Shown here in pieces: positions 1-8,677 of a DNA stretch of 64,000 nucleotides (its first letter is position 1; each line of letters starts with the position of its first letter). The translations under genes were made by a program, and so were the position numbers. The DNA lies in assembly GCA_035306605.1 (NCBI GenBank), contig DATGNR010000029.1. One strand, written 5' to 3'. The DNA comes from Xanthomarina sp035306605. Its GTDB lineage: Bacteria > Bacteroidota > Bacteroidia > Flavobacteriales > Flavobacteriaceae. The notes under the pieces were generated by a model. It was given only the letters and a program-made list of their open reading frames with translations, was not told where the DNA came from and did no database searches.

Positions 1-6
1 ATTTAT

Positions 7-2688
7 ATGAAGCAATTATTGAATATCAAAAAAGAGAACGACGGTTTGGGAAAACAAGTGAACAAATTAACTAATAAAGTACTATTGAAAACATACTTAC
101 TATTCATTTTTACATTGCTATTTGTTGTAAATAATCAAGCGTTGCATGCGCAAGAAACGAATCCACAAAATGGCGAAAAATATATTATTGGTGGTATTAC
201 GGTAGTAGGAGAAACCAATTTTAGCGAACAAACTATTATCACCTATTCAGGGCTAAGAGCCGGAGAAGAAGTGCTTATTCCTGGAGATAAGATTAGTGCT
301 GCCATAAAAAAATTATGGAATTCTAACTTATTCAATAATATTGAAATTTACATCAATCGCATTGAGAACAACCAAGTCTATCTAGAAATTAGATTGGAAG
401 ATTTACCTGAGCTTAATGAGGTTAAAATCAATGGTATTAAGAAAAGTAAAAAAGAGAAACTGATAACTGAAAACTCTTTGAAAAAAGGAGTTAAAGTTAC
501 CGAGAACCTACTTACTACTACAAAAAACTATTTGGTTAACAAATACAAAAAAGAAGGATACTATAATACCAAGGTTCATATTAATACTATAGAAGTTGAA
601 GATACTATTCAAGCTTCTAAATCCCTTATGAATATGGTTGTCAACATAGATAAGGGCAAAAAAGTAAAGGTAAAAAAGATAAATTTTTCTGGGAATGACA
701 TCATAAAAGATAGCAAACTTAAAAAGGCTATGAAAAACACCAAGCAGAAAAATTTCACTCATGTCCTTAAACGCTCAAAGTACATAAAAGCAAATTTTAA
801 AGAAGACCTTAATAGCCTTGTAGACAAATACAAAGAAATTGGTTACAGAGATGCTCGAGTACTTTCAGACAGCTTAGTAGTATTGGATGACAAACACGTA
901 GCGTTATATATAGATATAGAAGAAGGAGAACTTTACACCTTTGGAAAAATTAGTTTTATAGGGAACACGGTATATTCTGATCAAGTTCTAAGAAGAATTT
1001 TAAGAATTAACGAAGGAGATACATATAACGGAGTTTTACTTGAAAAACGAATTGCAGACACTGATAATCCGGACGCTGTAGATATTACTAACCTATATCA
1101 AAACAACGGATATTTATTTTCTACAATTAATCCTGTAGAAGTAAGTGCTGAAGGAAATGTTATCGACTTAGAAATTAGAATTTCTGAAGGAAAGCCCGTG
1201 TATTTTACTGATGTTACTGTAGTTGGAAACGATGTTACCAACGACCACGTAATCTATAGAGAATTATTTACTCGTCCTGGGCAGTTATACAACAAATCGA
1301 ACGTAATTAGAACCATTAGAGAGTTAAGTCAACTAGGCTTCTTTGATGCTGCTCAAATAGCAACCAACTTCAACAATCCAAACCCTAACGAAGGTACTAT
1401 TGATTTAGAGTATGAAGTGGTAGAAACAGGATCTAGCCAAATAGAATTACAAGGTGGTTACGGTGGAGGTGGTTTTATTGGAACCTTAGGATTATCGTTC
1501 AACAACTTTTCATTAAGAAATATATTCAATTTAAAATCATACAAACCTGTACCAAGAGGAGATGGTCAGAAATTAGCTTTGCGTTTACAAGCTAGTCAGT
1601 TTTACCAAACTTATAGCTTCTCATTTACAGAACCGTGGTTAGGAGGAGAAAAACCTGTTCAATTTTCAACTTCTGTATCCCATACAAAGCAGTTTTTATA
1701 CGATTCTAGAACTGGAAAAGCAGACAAAAATAAACGCTTTAACATTACGGGAATTTCTGTTGGATTGGCAAAACGTTTAAATGAGCCAGATAACTTTTTC
1801 ACTTTATCGCAAGCATTAAGTTACCAACATTATGATTTAAAAAATTATAATACTGGATTATTCACCTTTGGTGATGGATATTCAAATAACTTAGCATATA
1901 CCATTGGTTTAAGCAGAAACAGTACCTATAACGACCCTGTGTTTCCAGTTGGTGGTTCAAGTTTTAGTGTAAGCGCTAAATTAACATTACCATATTCGTT
2001 ATTCAATAATGTAGATTATCATGCATTAAAAGAAGAGCGTGAAGAGTTAAGCGGTATCGTTAGCGACCCAACTTACACCAATGAAGAACGTATAGCTGCA
2101 AACGAAAGTATTGCTGTTATCGACCAAGAACGTTTTAAATGGTTAGAATTTTATAAAATTAAATTTAAAGCAGATTGGTATGCAGAAATAGTAAAAAAAC
2201 TAGTTCTTAAACCAAGTGTTGAATTTGGATTCCTAGGAGCCTATAACCAAGACCGAGGAGACATTCCATTTGAGCGTTTCTTTTTAGGTGGTGATGGACT
2301 TGGATCTTATAGCTTAGACGGAAGAGAAACTATTGGTCTACGTGGTTATCCAAACCAATCTATTCAACCATTAGACGACAATGATGGACCAAGTAATGAT
2401 GGAGGTACCATATATAACAAGTTCTCCTTAGAATTAAGATACCCAATTACCTTAAAACAACAAGCTAAAATATTTGTTTTAGGTTTTATGGAAGGTGGAA
2501 TTTCATTTAACAATTTTAAAGATTATAGCCCTTACGATTTAAAACGATCTGCAGGATTAGGTCTACGAGTATTCATGCCTGCCTTTGGTCTATTAGGTAT
2601 GGATTTTGGTTATGGATTCGATCCTGTTCCTGGTCAAAACAAGGCAAATGGATGGGAAACTCACTTTATTATTGGACAACAATTCTAA
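7..2688 (+). CDS. bamA: BamA-type outer-membrane protein assembly factor
   Basis: Central subunit of the BAM machine, which folds and inserts beta-barrel proteins into the outer membrane. A hydrophobic export segment at about residues 26-46 ends in HAQ, preceded by an unusual 25-residue polar extension. POTRA-like repeats follow from about residue 59 to 460, then a 16-strand-type barrel from about 470. The loop-6 signature LRGY lies near residue 779 and the protein ends in a C-terminal Phe (GQQF), the usual barrel signal. The 893 aa length fits the Bacteroidetes family. The frame is still open at the window edge, so the true start could lie upstream of position 1; no other Met precedes the signal segment. 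Two Skp-like chaperones follow on the same strand, the usual arrangement. Confidence 0.95.
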   Translation: MKQLLNIKKENDGLGKQVNKLTNKVLLKTYLLFIFTLLFVVNNQALHAQETNPQNGEKYIIGGITVVGETNFSEQTIITYSGLRAGEEVLIPGDKISAAIKKLWNSNLFNNIEIYINRIENNQVYLEIRLEDLPELNEVKINGIKKSKKEKLITENSLKKGVKVTENLLTTTKNYLVNKYKKEGYYNTKVHINTIEVEDTIQASKSLMNMVVNIDKGKKVKVKKINFSGNDIIKDSKLKKAMKNTKQKNFTHVLKRSKYIKANFKEDLNSLVDKYKEIGYRDARVLSDSLVVLDDKHVALYIDIEEGELYTFGKISFIGNTVYSDQVLRRILRINEGDTYNGVLLEKRIADTDNPDAVDITNLYQNNGYLFSTINPVEVSAEGNVIDLEIRISEGKPVYFTDVTVVGNDVTNDHVIYRELFTRPGQLYNKSNVIRTIRELSQLGFFDAAQIATNFNNPNPNEGTIDLEYEVVETGSSQIELQGGYGGGGFIGTLGLSFNNFSLRNIFNLKSYKPVPRGDGQKLALRLQASQFYQTYSFSFTEPWLGGEKPVQFSTSVSHTKQFLYDSRTGKADKNKRFNITGISVGLAKRLNEPDNFFTLSQALSYQHYDLKNYNTGLFTFGDGYSNNLAYTIGLSRNSTYNDPVFPVGGSSFSVSAKLTLPYSLFNNVDYHALKEEREELSGIVSDPTYTNEERIAANESIAVIDQERFKWLEFYKIKFKADWYAEIVKKLVLKPSVEFGFLGAYNQDRGDIPFERFFLGGDGLGSYSLDGRETIGLRGYPNQSIQPLDDNDGPSNDGGTIYNKFSLELRYPITLKQQAKIFVLGFMEGGISFNNFKDYSPYDLKRSAGLGLRVFMPAFGLLGMDFGYGFDPVPGQNKANGWETHFIIGQQF

Positions 2689-2761
2689 TTTGGCACGGTA
2701 TTTTCTATAAACAATATGATTATTTACATTGTGAATTAAAATTTTTAAAGTTAAATTTCGT

Positions 2762-2769
2762 TAGTTTTG
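2762..2769 (+). promoter_or_regulatory. Candidate -7 element for the ompH pair
   Basis: TAGTTTTG matches the Bacteroidetes -7 consensus TAnnTTTG and lies 82 bases before the first ompH start, within the 163-base gap after bamA. No TTG is seen at the expected 17-23 base spacing, so the call is weak; the genes may be read through from bamA. Confidence 0.35.
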
Positions 2770-2851
2770 AAAATACTAATTCCTAAAATGTACAGATAAC
2801 CGTAAAAATTATCTGATGTTTTTAGAATTTATAGATCATAAATTATAATAA

Positions 2852-3877
2852 ATGACACAGATGAAATTAAAAGTTCTTTTTTTACTGATTATAGTTTCTA
2901 CTATTAGTATATCTGCTCATGCGCAACGTGGTGTAAGAATAGGTTATATAGACACAGAATATATTTTACAAAATATTCCAGAATACCAAGAAGCAACTGC
3001 CCAATTAGAAAACAAGGTTCAAAAATGGAAAACAGAAATTGAAACCCAACTAAGTGAGATTGAGCAAAAGCGAAAAGATTTAAGCAACGAAAAAGCGCTT
3101 TTAACTAAGGAATTAATAGAAGAACGCGAAGAAGATATAACTTTTGAAGAAAAAGAGATTCTTGACTATCAGCAAAAGCGTTTTGGACCAAATGGAGATT
3201 TAATGATTCAGAAGAAACAGTTGATCCAACCTATCCAAGACCAAATTTTTGCAGCTGTTCAAGATATGGCTGAAAAAAGAAAATACGATTTTGTATTTGA
3301 TAAATCAGCCGATGTGGTTATGCTGTATTCAGCTGAGAGATTTGATTTTAGCGACGAGGTTATTCGAAGTATATCAAGAAGTGCAAAGCGAACTCAAGCT
3401 CAAACAAAACAAGAGCGTAGAGCAGCCGAAGCAGAAGAAACTCTTCCTGAAATAAACGAAGAACAAGAAGCTAGAGAAAAAGCAGCAGAAGAAAGAAGAG
3501 AAACTATATTAAATGAGCGTGAACAAAAACAATTGGATGCGCAAAAACGCAGAGATAGTATAATTGCAGAAAGACAACGTATTAGAGATGAAAAACTAAA
3601 TGCTAGAAATGTTCAGAATGAAGAATCAACAAGCGATGAAGAAGGCCAAGTTGTAAAAGAAGAAGGAGAACCAGCTGAACAAAAGTCTAAAGAAGAAATT
3701 ATAGAAGAACGCAGACAGCAAAAATTAAAAGATAGAGAAGCTAGACAGCGTGAATTAGATGAAAGAAGACAAAGGATTCTTGACGAAAGACAAAAAGCAA
3801 AAGAAGAAAGAGAACGCCAAGCACAAGAGAATAATAAACCAGACGGCACAGAGCCTGAAGACACAAATAACAATTAA
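2852..3877 (+). CDS. Skp/OmpH-family periplasmic chaperone with long charged C-terminal tail
   Basis: Periplasmic chaperone of the OmpH/Skp family, expected to hold unfolded outer-membrane proteins for the BAM machine. A signal peptide spans about residues 1-25 (ending SAHAQ), and the coiled-coil Skp core runs to about residue 180 (RIGYIDTEYIL near its start). Unusually, another 160 residues or so follow, almost entirely Glu, Arg, Lys, Gln and Asp in repeats such as ERRQQKLKDRE, predicted to form a long helix or coiled coil. Skp proteins are usually about 160-180 aa, so this one is twice the normal size. A second Met (residue 4) is an equally good start. It lies between bamA and a normal-length paralogue. 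Confidence 0.9.
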   Translation: MTQMKLKVLFLLIIVSTISISAHAQRGVRIGYIDTEYILQNIPEYQEATAQLENKVQKWKTEIETQLSEIEQKRKDLSNEKALLTKELIEEREEDITFEEKEILDYQQKRFGPNGDLMIQKKQLIQPIQDQIFAAVQDMAEKRKYDFVFDKSADVVMLYSAERFDFSDEVIRSISRSAKRTQAQTKQERRAAEAEETLPEINEEQEAREKAAEERRETILNEREQKQLDAQKRRDSIIAERQRIRDEKLNARNVQNEESTSDEEGQVVKEEGEPAEQKSKEEIIEERRQQKLKDREARQRELDERRQRILDERQKAKEERERQAQENNKPDGTEPEDTNNN

Positions 3878-3910
3878 ATAAATTATAACACTTATTAATA
3901 CTATTTAGAA

Positions 3911-4420
3911 ATGAAACAATTTAAAACCTTTTTATTTGCAGCAGCATTATTTATTGGAGCAACAAGTTTTACACAAGCTCAAAGTAAAGTTGCTCATATT
4001 AACACCCAAGAATTAATAAAATCTATGCCTGAGATGAATACAGCTCAAGCAGAAATGGACAAACTTGGTAAAACTTATGAAGCAGATATTCAATCAATGG
4101 TTACAGAATATCAAAACAAAATGAAACAATACGAAGCTGAATCTGGAACTAAAACAGACGAAGAAAACCAAAAACGTATTGTTGAAGTGCAGACTATGCA
4201 ACAAAACATCCAACAGTACCAAGGGCAAGCGCAACAAGAAATGCAGAAAAAAGAAATTGATTTATTAAAACCAATTACTGAAAAAGCAAAAGCTGCAATT
4301 TTAAAAGTTGCTAGAGCTCAAGGTTTCGATTACGTATTAGATTCAACTCAAGGTGGAGGCGTAATTATGTCTGACGGTAAAAACTTACTTGATGACGTTA
4401 AAAAAGAATTAGGTATCTAA
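3911..4420 (+). CDS. Skp/OmpH-family periplasmic chaperone
   Basis: Normal-length Skp/OmpH chaperone (169 aa). The signal peptide covers about residues 1-23 (ending TQAQ). The mature start SKVAHINTQELI is typical of the family, followed by a helical, Gln/Lys/Glu-rich middle region (about residues 45-130) and the C-terminal strand region with the family motif FDYVLDS. It lies 33 bases after the longer paralogue, so the two are probably co-transcribed with bamA or from the preceding intergenic region. A strong terminator follows. The tandem pair downstream of bamA suggests a dedicated chaperone set for outer-membrane proteins. Confidence 0.92.
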   Translation: MKQFKTFLFAAALFIGATSFTQAQSKVAHINTQELIKSMPEMNTAQAEMDKLGKTYEADIQSMVTEYQNKMKQYEAESGTKTDEENQKRIVEVQTMQQNIQQYQGQAQQEMQKKEIDLLKPITEKAKAAILKVARAQGFDYVLDSTQGGGVIMSDGKNLLDDVKKELGI

Positions 4421-4443
4421 TTTTATTTTAAAAAAGATATTTC

Positions 4444-4478
4444 AAAAGCCACTTAATTTAAGTGGCTTTTTTTTTATT
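4444..4478 (+). terminator. Rho-independent terminator after the bamA-ompH genes
   Basis: The arms AAAAGCCACTT and AAGTGGCTTTT form a nearly perfect stem with a short AT loop, followed by a run of T. It ends the bamA-ompH transcript just before murI. Confidence 0.85.
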
Positions 4479-4482
4479 TTTG
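4475..4482 (+). promoter_or_regulatory. -7 element immediately before murI
   Basis: TATTTTTG fits TAnnTTTG and ends five bases before the murI ATG. If functional, the mRNA would start at or within a few bases of the start codon. It overlaps the T-run of the preceding terminator, and no -33 TTG is visible. Confidence 0.45.
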
Positions 4483-4487
4483 AACTT

Positions 4488-5267
4488 ATGAGCAAGCAAG
4501 CTATCGGTATTTTTGATTCTGGTGTTGGAGGCACTTCTATATGGAAGGAGCTCACCCAGTTATTGCCAAACGAGAACACTATTTACTTAGCTGATAGCAA
4601 AAACGCACCTTACGGCGAAAAATCTAAGGATGAGATTATTGCACTAAGTAAAAAGAACATCAACTTACTTTTAAGTAAAGAATGCAAATTAATTGTGGTT
4701 GCCTGTAACACTGCAACAACAAATGCCATTAAAGTTTTAAGAGAAACCTACTCCATTCCTATTATAGGTATTGAACCAGCTATTAAACCTGCAGCACTAC
4801 AAACCCAGACTAAGGCTATTGGAATATTAGCCACTAAAGGAACTCTTTCTAGCGAGCTATTCCATAAAACCACAAACCTGTTTACAAACAACATAAAGGT
4901 AGTTGAGCAAGTAGGCGAAGGCATTGTTAGCCTTATAGAAACGGGACTGATCAATTCAAAGGAAATGAAATCGCTTCTAAAAGCTTATTTAAAGCCAATG
5001 ATCGACGCCAATATAGATTATTTAGTATTAGGTTGCACTCATTATCCTTTTCTTATACCTCAACTTACAGAACTGCTTCCTAAGCATATAAAAATTATCG
5101 ATTCTGGAAAAGCAGTAGCTTTACAAACCAAATCTGTTTTAGAAAAACATAATTTATTAAACAGCAGCCGAGAAAAACCAAATATTCAGTTTTATTCAAA
5201 TAGCTCAATAGATGTTTTAATTTCCCTTTTAGGTGAAAATTACAAAGTAGAAACTTTAGATTTTTAG
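4488..5267 (+). CDS. murI: Glutamate racemase
   Basis: Interconverts L- and D-glutamate to supply D-Glu for peptidoglycan; cytoplasmic. Both catalytic cysteines are in their motifs: Cys73 in ACNTATTNA and Cys183 in GCTHYPF. The N-terminal substrate loop FDSGVGG is at residues 9-15. The 259 aa length is normal for the Asp/Glu racemase family. It stands alone after a terminator and carries its own promoter-like element so close to the ATG that a leaderless transcript is possible. The gene on its far side converges. Confidence 0.96.
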   Translation: MSKQAIGIFDSGVGGTSIWKELTQLLPNENTIYLADSKNAPYGEKSKDEIIALSKKNINLLLSKECKLIVVACNTATTNAIKVLRETYSIPIIGIEPAIKPAALQTQTKAIGILATKGTLSSELFHKTTNLFTNNIKVVEQVGEGIVSLIETGLINSKEMKSLLKAYLKPMIDANIDYLVLGCTHYPFLIPQLTELLPKHIKIIDSGKAVALQTKSVLEKHNLLNSSREKPNIQFYSNSSIDVLISLLGENYKVETLDF

Positions 5268-5547
5268 TAAGCCAATTTCTTTGGAAGTTCAACTTAACAT
5301 TCAAAAAATATCCATCCATATCTGCCTTAAATCTTTTTTAAAGGCTATAGCAAAGAATATAACTATTTAAATCGCGCTCTGAATTTTTAAAAATAAATAC
5401 AATTGTAGTCATAAAATTATCCTCATTGAATGCAACAACAGTTAAAAACAAATCATTTTTACCTTGTTGAAGTATTATGCGCGCAGAAAATCTATGCCAG
5501 CTCCAATTAAGATATAGCTAAGATAAAATAAGGTTTTATCGATTAAA
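5268..5547. other. Non-coding gap between convergent genes, with a possible remnant frame
   Basis: No clear gene or strong terminator. On the minus strand, codons 5517 down to 5338 form a frame of about 59 codons without a stop and with no usable early start, ending at TAA 5338-5340. Its conceptual product (with segments SWHRFSAR and TVVAFNEDN) looks somewhat protein-like but I recognise no family. It could be a decayed gene or chance. Confidence 0.3.
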
Positions 5548-6066
5548 TTATTCCTCCTTGAACCAACTTGAATATTTTACATAGTTTTCGGCTATTCTAT
5601 GTATTTCACCAGAAATTAATTCATCACTAATATCTTTAACTTTTTTAGCTGGGATACCAGCATAAATACTTCCAGATTCTACTCTTGTATTTTGAGTAAC
5701 TACCGCACCCGCAGCTATAATACTATTGCTTTCTACCACACAATTATCCATAACAATACTTCCCATTCCAATTAACACATTATCATGCAGTGTACAACCA
5801 TGTACAATCGCATTATGACCAATGGAAACGTTGTTGCCTATGTTTGTAGGGTGTTTTTGGTAGGTAGCATGAATAACTGCCCCGTCTTGGACATTTACCT
5901 TATCCCCCATTTTTATGTAGTGGACATCGCCTCTAACTACGGCATTAAACCATACACTACAATCATTTCCCATGGTAACATCGCCTACAATGGTGGCGTT
6001 TTCTGCTATAAAGCATGTATCTGGAATTTGTGGTGAATTACCATTCACTGATTTAATTAATGGCAT
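5548..6066 (-). CDS. Gamma-carbonic anhydrase family protein (YrdA/PaaY-like)
   Basis: Left-handed beta-helix hexapeptide-repeat protein of the gamma-carbonic anhydrase-like group, 172 aa and probably a cytoplasmic trimer. The three histidines expected to bind the metal are present: His66 (VIHAT), His84 (IGHNA) and His89 (VHGC), with the spacing H-x17-H-x4-H. The start MPLIKSVNG fits the family. Many members of this YrdA/PaaY branch lack proven carbonic anhydrase activity, so the reaction is uncertain. It lies downstream of, and on the same strand as, nothing closer than 190 bases and is probably transcribed alone. Confidence 0.9.
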   Translation of the reverse strand: MPLIKSVNGNSPQIPDTCFIAENATIVGDVTMGNDCSVWFNAVVRGDVHYIKMGDKVNVQDGAVIHATYQKHPTNIGNNVSIGHNAIVHGCTLHDNVLIGMGSIVMDNCVVESNSIIAAGAVVTQNTRVESGSIYAGIPAKKVKDISDELISGEIHRIAENYVKYSSWFKEE

Positions 6067-6211
6067 AATTTAATTGAAGTTTTTATGTTAATTATTTAGC
6101 TTCCATCCCCGACCTTCTCTAATTGGAATTAAGTTATACTTCATAAGAGTTTCTCTGTTTTGAAGCATTTTTTAAAGGTTAGTGGCTATTTGAAAGTATA
6201 ATCAGAAAATT

Positions 6212-6244
6212 ACAAAAAAAAACCTTGAAATTTAATTTTCAAGG
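6212..6244 (-). terminator. Terminator after the porP/sprF-like gene
   Basis: On the minus strand, CCTTGAAA and TTTCAAGG form an 8-bp stem followed by about nine T. It lies 12 bases beyond the stop codon. Confidence 0.85.
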
Positions 6245-6255
6245 CTTGAATGTTT

Positions 6256-7266
6256 TTAGTTTACTGCTGGACAATTACAACTAAATCGTTCTTTCTTACA
6301 ACCAAATTTAAATCCTAATGTAATTTGATGAAATCCACCATTATTATAAACTACAGAGTTGGCTTGGTAAGAATATGTGTATGCAAACATAAACTGGTCA
6401 TAATCTATACCTAAAATTGGTGTGATATATTGTAATTTTTGACTAGCTATTTCTGTTCCATCTTGGTATTCTGCTCCATCTAAACTTCTTCTATACGAAA
6501 GTCCTCCCCAAAGTTTTCCAAATTCAAAATCTTTATAAGCTTTAGCATTAACATCTATTGAAGACTCTTTGGTACCATCTTTATACATAAACATTAAAGA
6601 AGGTTCAAAACTCCAATCGCTACCATATTTTTGGAATACATTTCCAGCGCTTAAAATAAACTGCCTTGGGTTATCGTAAGCAAAAAGTCCATTTTCATTG
6701 GCATTTACTCCATCGTTTTTCAACATATTCTTTACAGTAGCATGTGCGTAAAAGTTGTAAAGGAAATAAGAAAACCCGAAATCGATATTAAAATTCGTAG
6801 CACTTTGCTCAATTCCTGCAATTATAGGATCGAAAGGTTCGTTAATAAATGCTGTTTCATCTAGTTTATACTGTAAAGCTCCAACGCTTAAACCAAAAGA
6901 AAGCATATTTAAATCTACTTCAGAACGAGAAAACATGATGTGATGAGCATAAGTTAAATAAGCTCCGTTTTGTGAATGGTATCCGTTTTTATCAGAATAA
7001 AAAATGGCACCAATTCCGGAATTAGACTCACCTACTCTTCCATTTACGCTCATAGTTAATAATCTAGGCGCATTATCATCTCCAAACCATTGTTGTCGAC
7101 CAGTAACTCTAACTTTAGCACAATTGGCGGCTCCAGCCATCGAAGGATGAATCAAATAATAGTTGTCTGTTAAGTAATCAGAGTATACGGGCATACCCTC
7201 TTGAGATATGGCAGATTGCGCTACAAAAAGCACTAAAGCTAGCATATAAAACCTTTTCAATATCAT
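6256..7266 (-). CDS. PorP/SprF-family type IX secretion membrane protein
   Basis: Outer-membrane beta-barrel protein of the Bacteroidetes PorP/SprF family (336 aa). The signal peptide covers about residues 1-21. The mature start (PVYSDYL..NYYLIHPSMAG) is the family hallmark, and the rest alternates short strands as in a barrel. Family members help move or anchor T9SS substrates, often large adhesins with type B sorting domains encoded next door. Here no such adhesin adjoins, so this is an orphan copy whose partner is unknown. The C-terminus is Cys-rich (GCKKERFSCNCPA), which is unusual. It has its own promoter candidate and terminator. Confidence 0.93.
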   Translation of the reverse strand: MILKRFYMLALVLFVAQSAISQEGMPVYSDYLTDNYYLIHPSMAGAANCAKVRVTGRQQWFGDDNAPRLLTMSVNGRVGESNSGIGAIFYSDKNGYHSQNGAYLTYAHHIMFSRSEVDLNMLSFGLSVGALQYKLDETAFINEPFDPIIAGIEQSATNFNIDFGFSYFLYNFYAHATVKNMLKNDGVNANENGLFAYDNPRQFILSAGNVFQKYGSDWSFEPSLMFMYKDGTKESSIDVNAKAYKDFEFGKLWGGLSYRRSLDGAEYQDGTEIASQKLQYITPILGIDYDQFMFAYTYSYQANSVVYNNGGFHQITLGFKFGCKKERFSCNCPAVN

Positions 7267-7339
7267 AATTTTAGTTTTCAGGGGCTCTGTTTAAGTGTTA
7301 ATAATAATCTAGGTTTTCACAAAATTTCAAAAACAGAAA

Positions 7340-7347
7340 CCAAATAT
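7340..7347 (-). promoter_or_regulatory. Candidate -7 element for the porP/sprF-like gene
   Basis: On the minus strand TATATTTG matches TAnnTTTG, 74 bases before the start. No -33 TTG at normal spacing. Confidence 0.4.
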
Positions 7348-7474
7348 ATAAAAATTACTTTTTATCAGACTCACTATAAAGTTAAAGGTTTAAAGAATTA
7401 AGAGAGTATTTGACAAAAACAAGCTATTAAAAGCTAAAAAGCCAAATATATGGATATCTAAAATTATCTTTTAG

Positions 7475-7482
7475 TATTTTTG
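7475..7482 (+). promoter_or_regulatory. Candidate -7 element for the nifU-like gene
   Basis: TATTTTTG matches TAnnTTTG, 17 bases before the ATG, giving a predicted leader of about 10-13 bases. Confidence 0.5.
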
Positions 7483-7499
7483 CTAAAAATTTTCATCCT

Positions 7500-8402
7500 A
7501 TGAATACTTTTAAAGTTTCTATTAAAGAAACTACCTATAGTAGCATTATAAAATTCGAATTAAACCATTTTGTTACCCAGCATCAGAGCTTTGAATTTGG
7601 CAATATAGACGAGGCGAAACCTTCGCCTTTGGCACAACAATTATTCCATTTACCTTTTGTAAAAAAAGTATATATATCAGGCAATTTTATTGCTATAGAA
7701 AGATATGATATTGTAGAATGGAAGGATGTACAAGAAGAAGTAGCTGAGCAAATAGAAACTTATTTAAATAATGGCGGTGTTGTGGTTCACGAAACTACTG
7801 CTCCCAAAAAAGCTCCCGTAACGGTTTATGCTGAAAGCACACCGAATCCTTCAGCAATGAAGTTTATAGCTAACAAAAAATTAGTAACCACTTCCTACGA
7901 ATTCACGAGTATAGACGAAGCAAAAATATCTCCTTTAGCGACTGAATTATTTCATTTTCCATTTGTAAAAAACGTTTTTTTTGATGAGAATTTTGTTTCT
8001 ATAACAAAATACGAAATGGCAGATTGGAATGACATTACAATGGAACTCCGTGAGTTTATTAGAAGCTATATCGAACAAGGCAAAGAAATTTTGGTAGCCA
8101 ATGCTCCACAAACTTTAAATAAAACAACAGAACAAATAACTGAAAGCTTTGATAATTTAGATGACACATCAAAAGAAATCATCAACATTCTTGAGGAATA
8201 TGTAAAACCTGCAGTTGCTAGCGATGGTGGAAATATCCAATTTACCTCATATAATCCAGAAAGCAAAGTAGTAGAAGTTGTTTTACAAGGTGCTTGCAGC
8301 GGTTGCCCATCGTCCACTTATACATTAAAAAGCGGAATAGAAAATATGCTAAAAGAAATGCTTCCAGGTAAAATAGATAGCGTTATTGCCATAAATGGCT
8401 AA
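7500..8402 (+). CDS. NifU/Nfu-type Fe-S cluster scaffold with duplicated N domain
   Basis: Fe-S carrier/scaffold protein, 300 aa. The C-terminal NifU domain (about residues 222-300) has the cluster-binding CxxC at Cys266 and Cys269 (GACSGCPSS). Before it are two copies of the Nfu N-terminal domain (about residues 4-92 and 107-196), each with a SPLAxxLFHxPFVKxV core and a W-x-D/E segment. Nfu proteins usually have one such domain. It probably delivers clusters to client proteins; the many Fe-S enzymes in this window (ActB, QueG) are plausible clients, but that is inference. Dodecin follows 52 bases downstream. Confidence 0.93.
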   Translation: MNTFKVSIKETTYSSIIKFELNHFVTQHQSFEFGNIDEAKPSPLAQQLFHLPFVKKVYISGNFIAIERYDIVEWKDVQEEVAEQIETYLNNGGVVVHETTAPKKAPVTVYAESTPNPSAMKFIANKKLVTTSYEFTSIDEAKISPLATELFHFPFVKNVFFDENFVSITKYEMADWNDITMELREFIRSYIEQGKEILVANAPQTLNKTTEQITESFDNLDDTSKEIINILEEYVKPAVASDGGNIQFTSYNPESKVVEVVLQGACSGCPSSTYTLKSGIENMLKEMLPGKIDSVIAING

Positions 8403-8454
8403 ATTTTCCTTAACTTTAAGACTCGCATAAGTTTCATTTAAAAATATTAAAATT

Positions 8455-8655
8455 ATGGCAGTATTAAAAGTTATTGAAGTATTATCAAGTTCAAAAGAAA
8501 GTTGGGAAGATGCTACAAGAAGCGCAGTTAAAGAAGCTTCAAAAACAGTGAAAAACATTAAATCTGTTTATGTTCAAGAACAAAGTGCTGTAGTAAACGG
8601 CGATAATGTAACAGAATTTAGAGTGAATCTAAAACTAACTTTCGAGGTAAAATAA
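8455..8655 (+). CDS. Dodecin-family flavin-binding protein
   Basis: Small protein (66 aa) of the dodecin fold, which forms hollow dodecamers that store riboflavin or FMN in other organisms. The start MAVLKVIEVL, the amphipathic helix (residues 14-33) and the C-terminal strand LKLTFEV are typical. Compared from memory with Halobacterium salinarum dodecin, the flavin-stacking Trp36 corresponds to Ser37 here and Gln55 to Arg56, so flavin binding may differ or be absent. It probably shares the nifU-like transcript and is closed by a strong terminator. Confidence 0.92.
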   Translation: MAVLKVIEVLSSSKESWEDATRSAVKEASKTVKNIKSVYVQEQSAVVNGDNVTEFRVNLKLTFEVK

Positions 8656-8677
8656 ACATACTTCATATATTTTAAAC

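Noticed and set aside
3613..3873. 86-codon minus-strand frame within the long ompH tail
   Set aside because: Reverse reading of the Glu/Arg/Lys repeat gives a Ser/Leu-rich artefact.
5095..5319. 74-codon minus-strand frame across the murI 3-prime end
   Set aside because: Mostly antisense to murI and without recognisable features.
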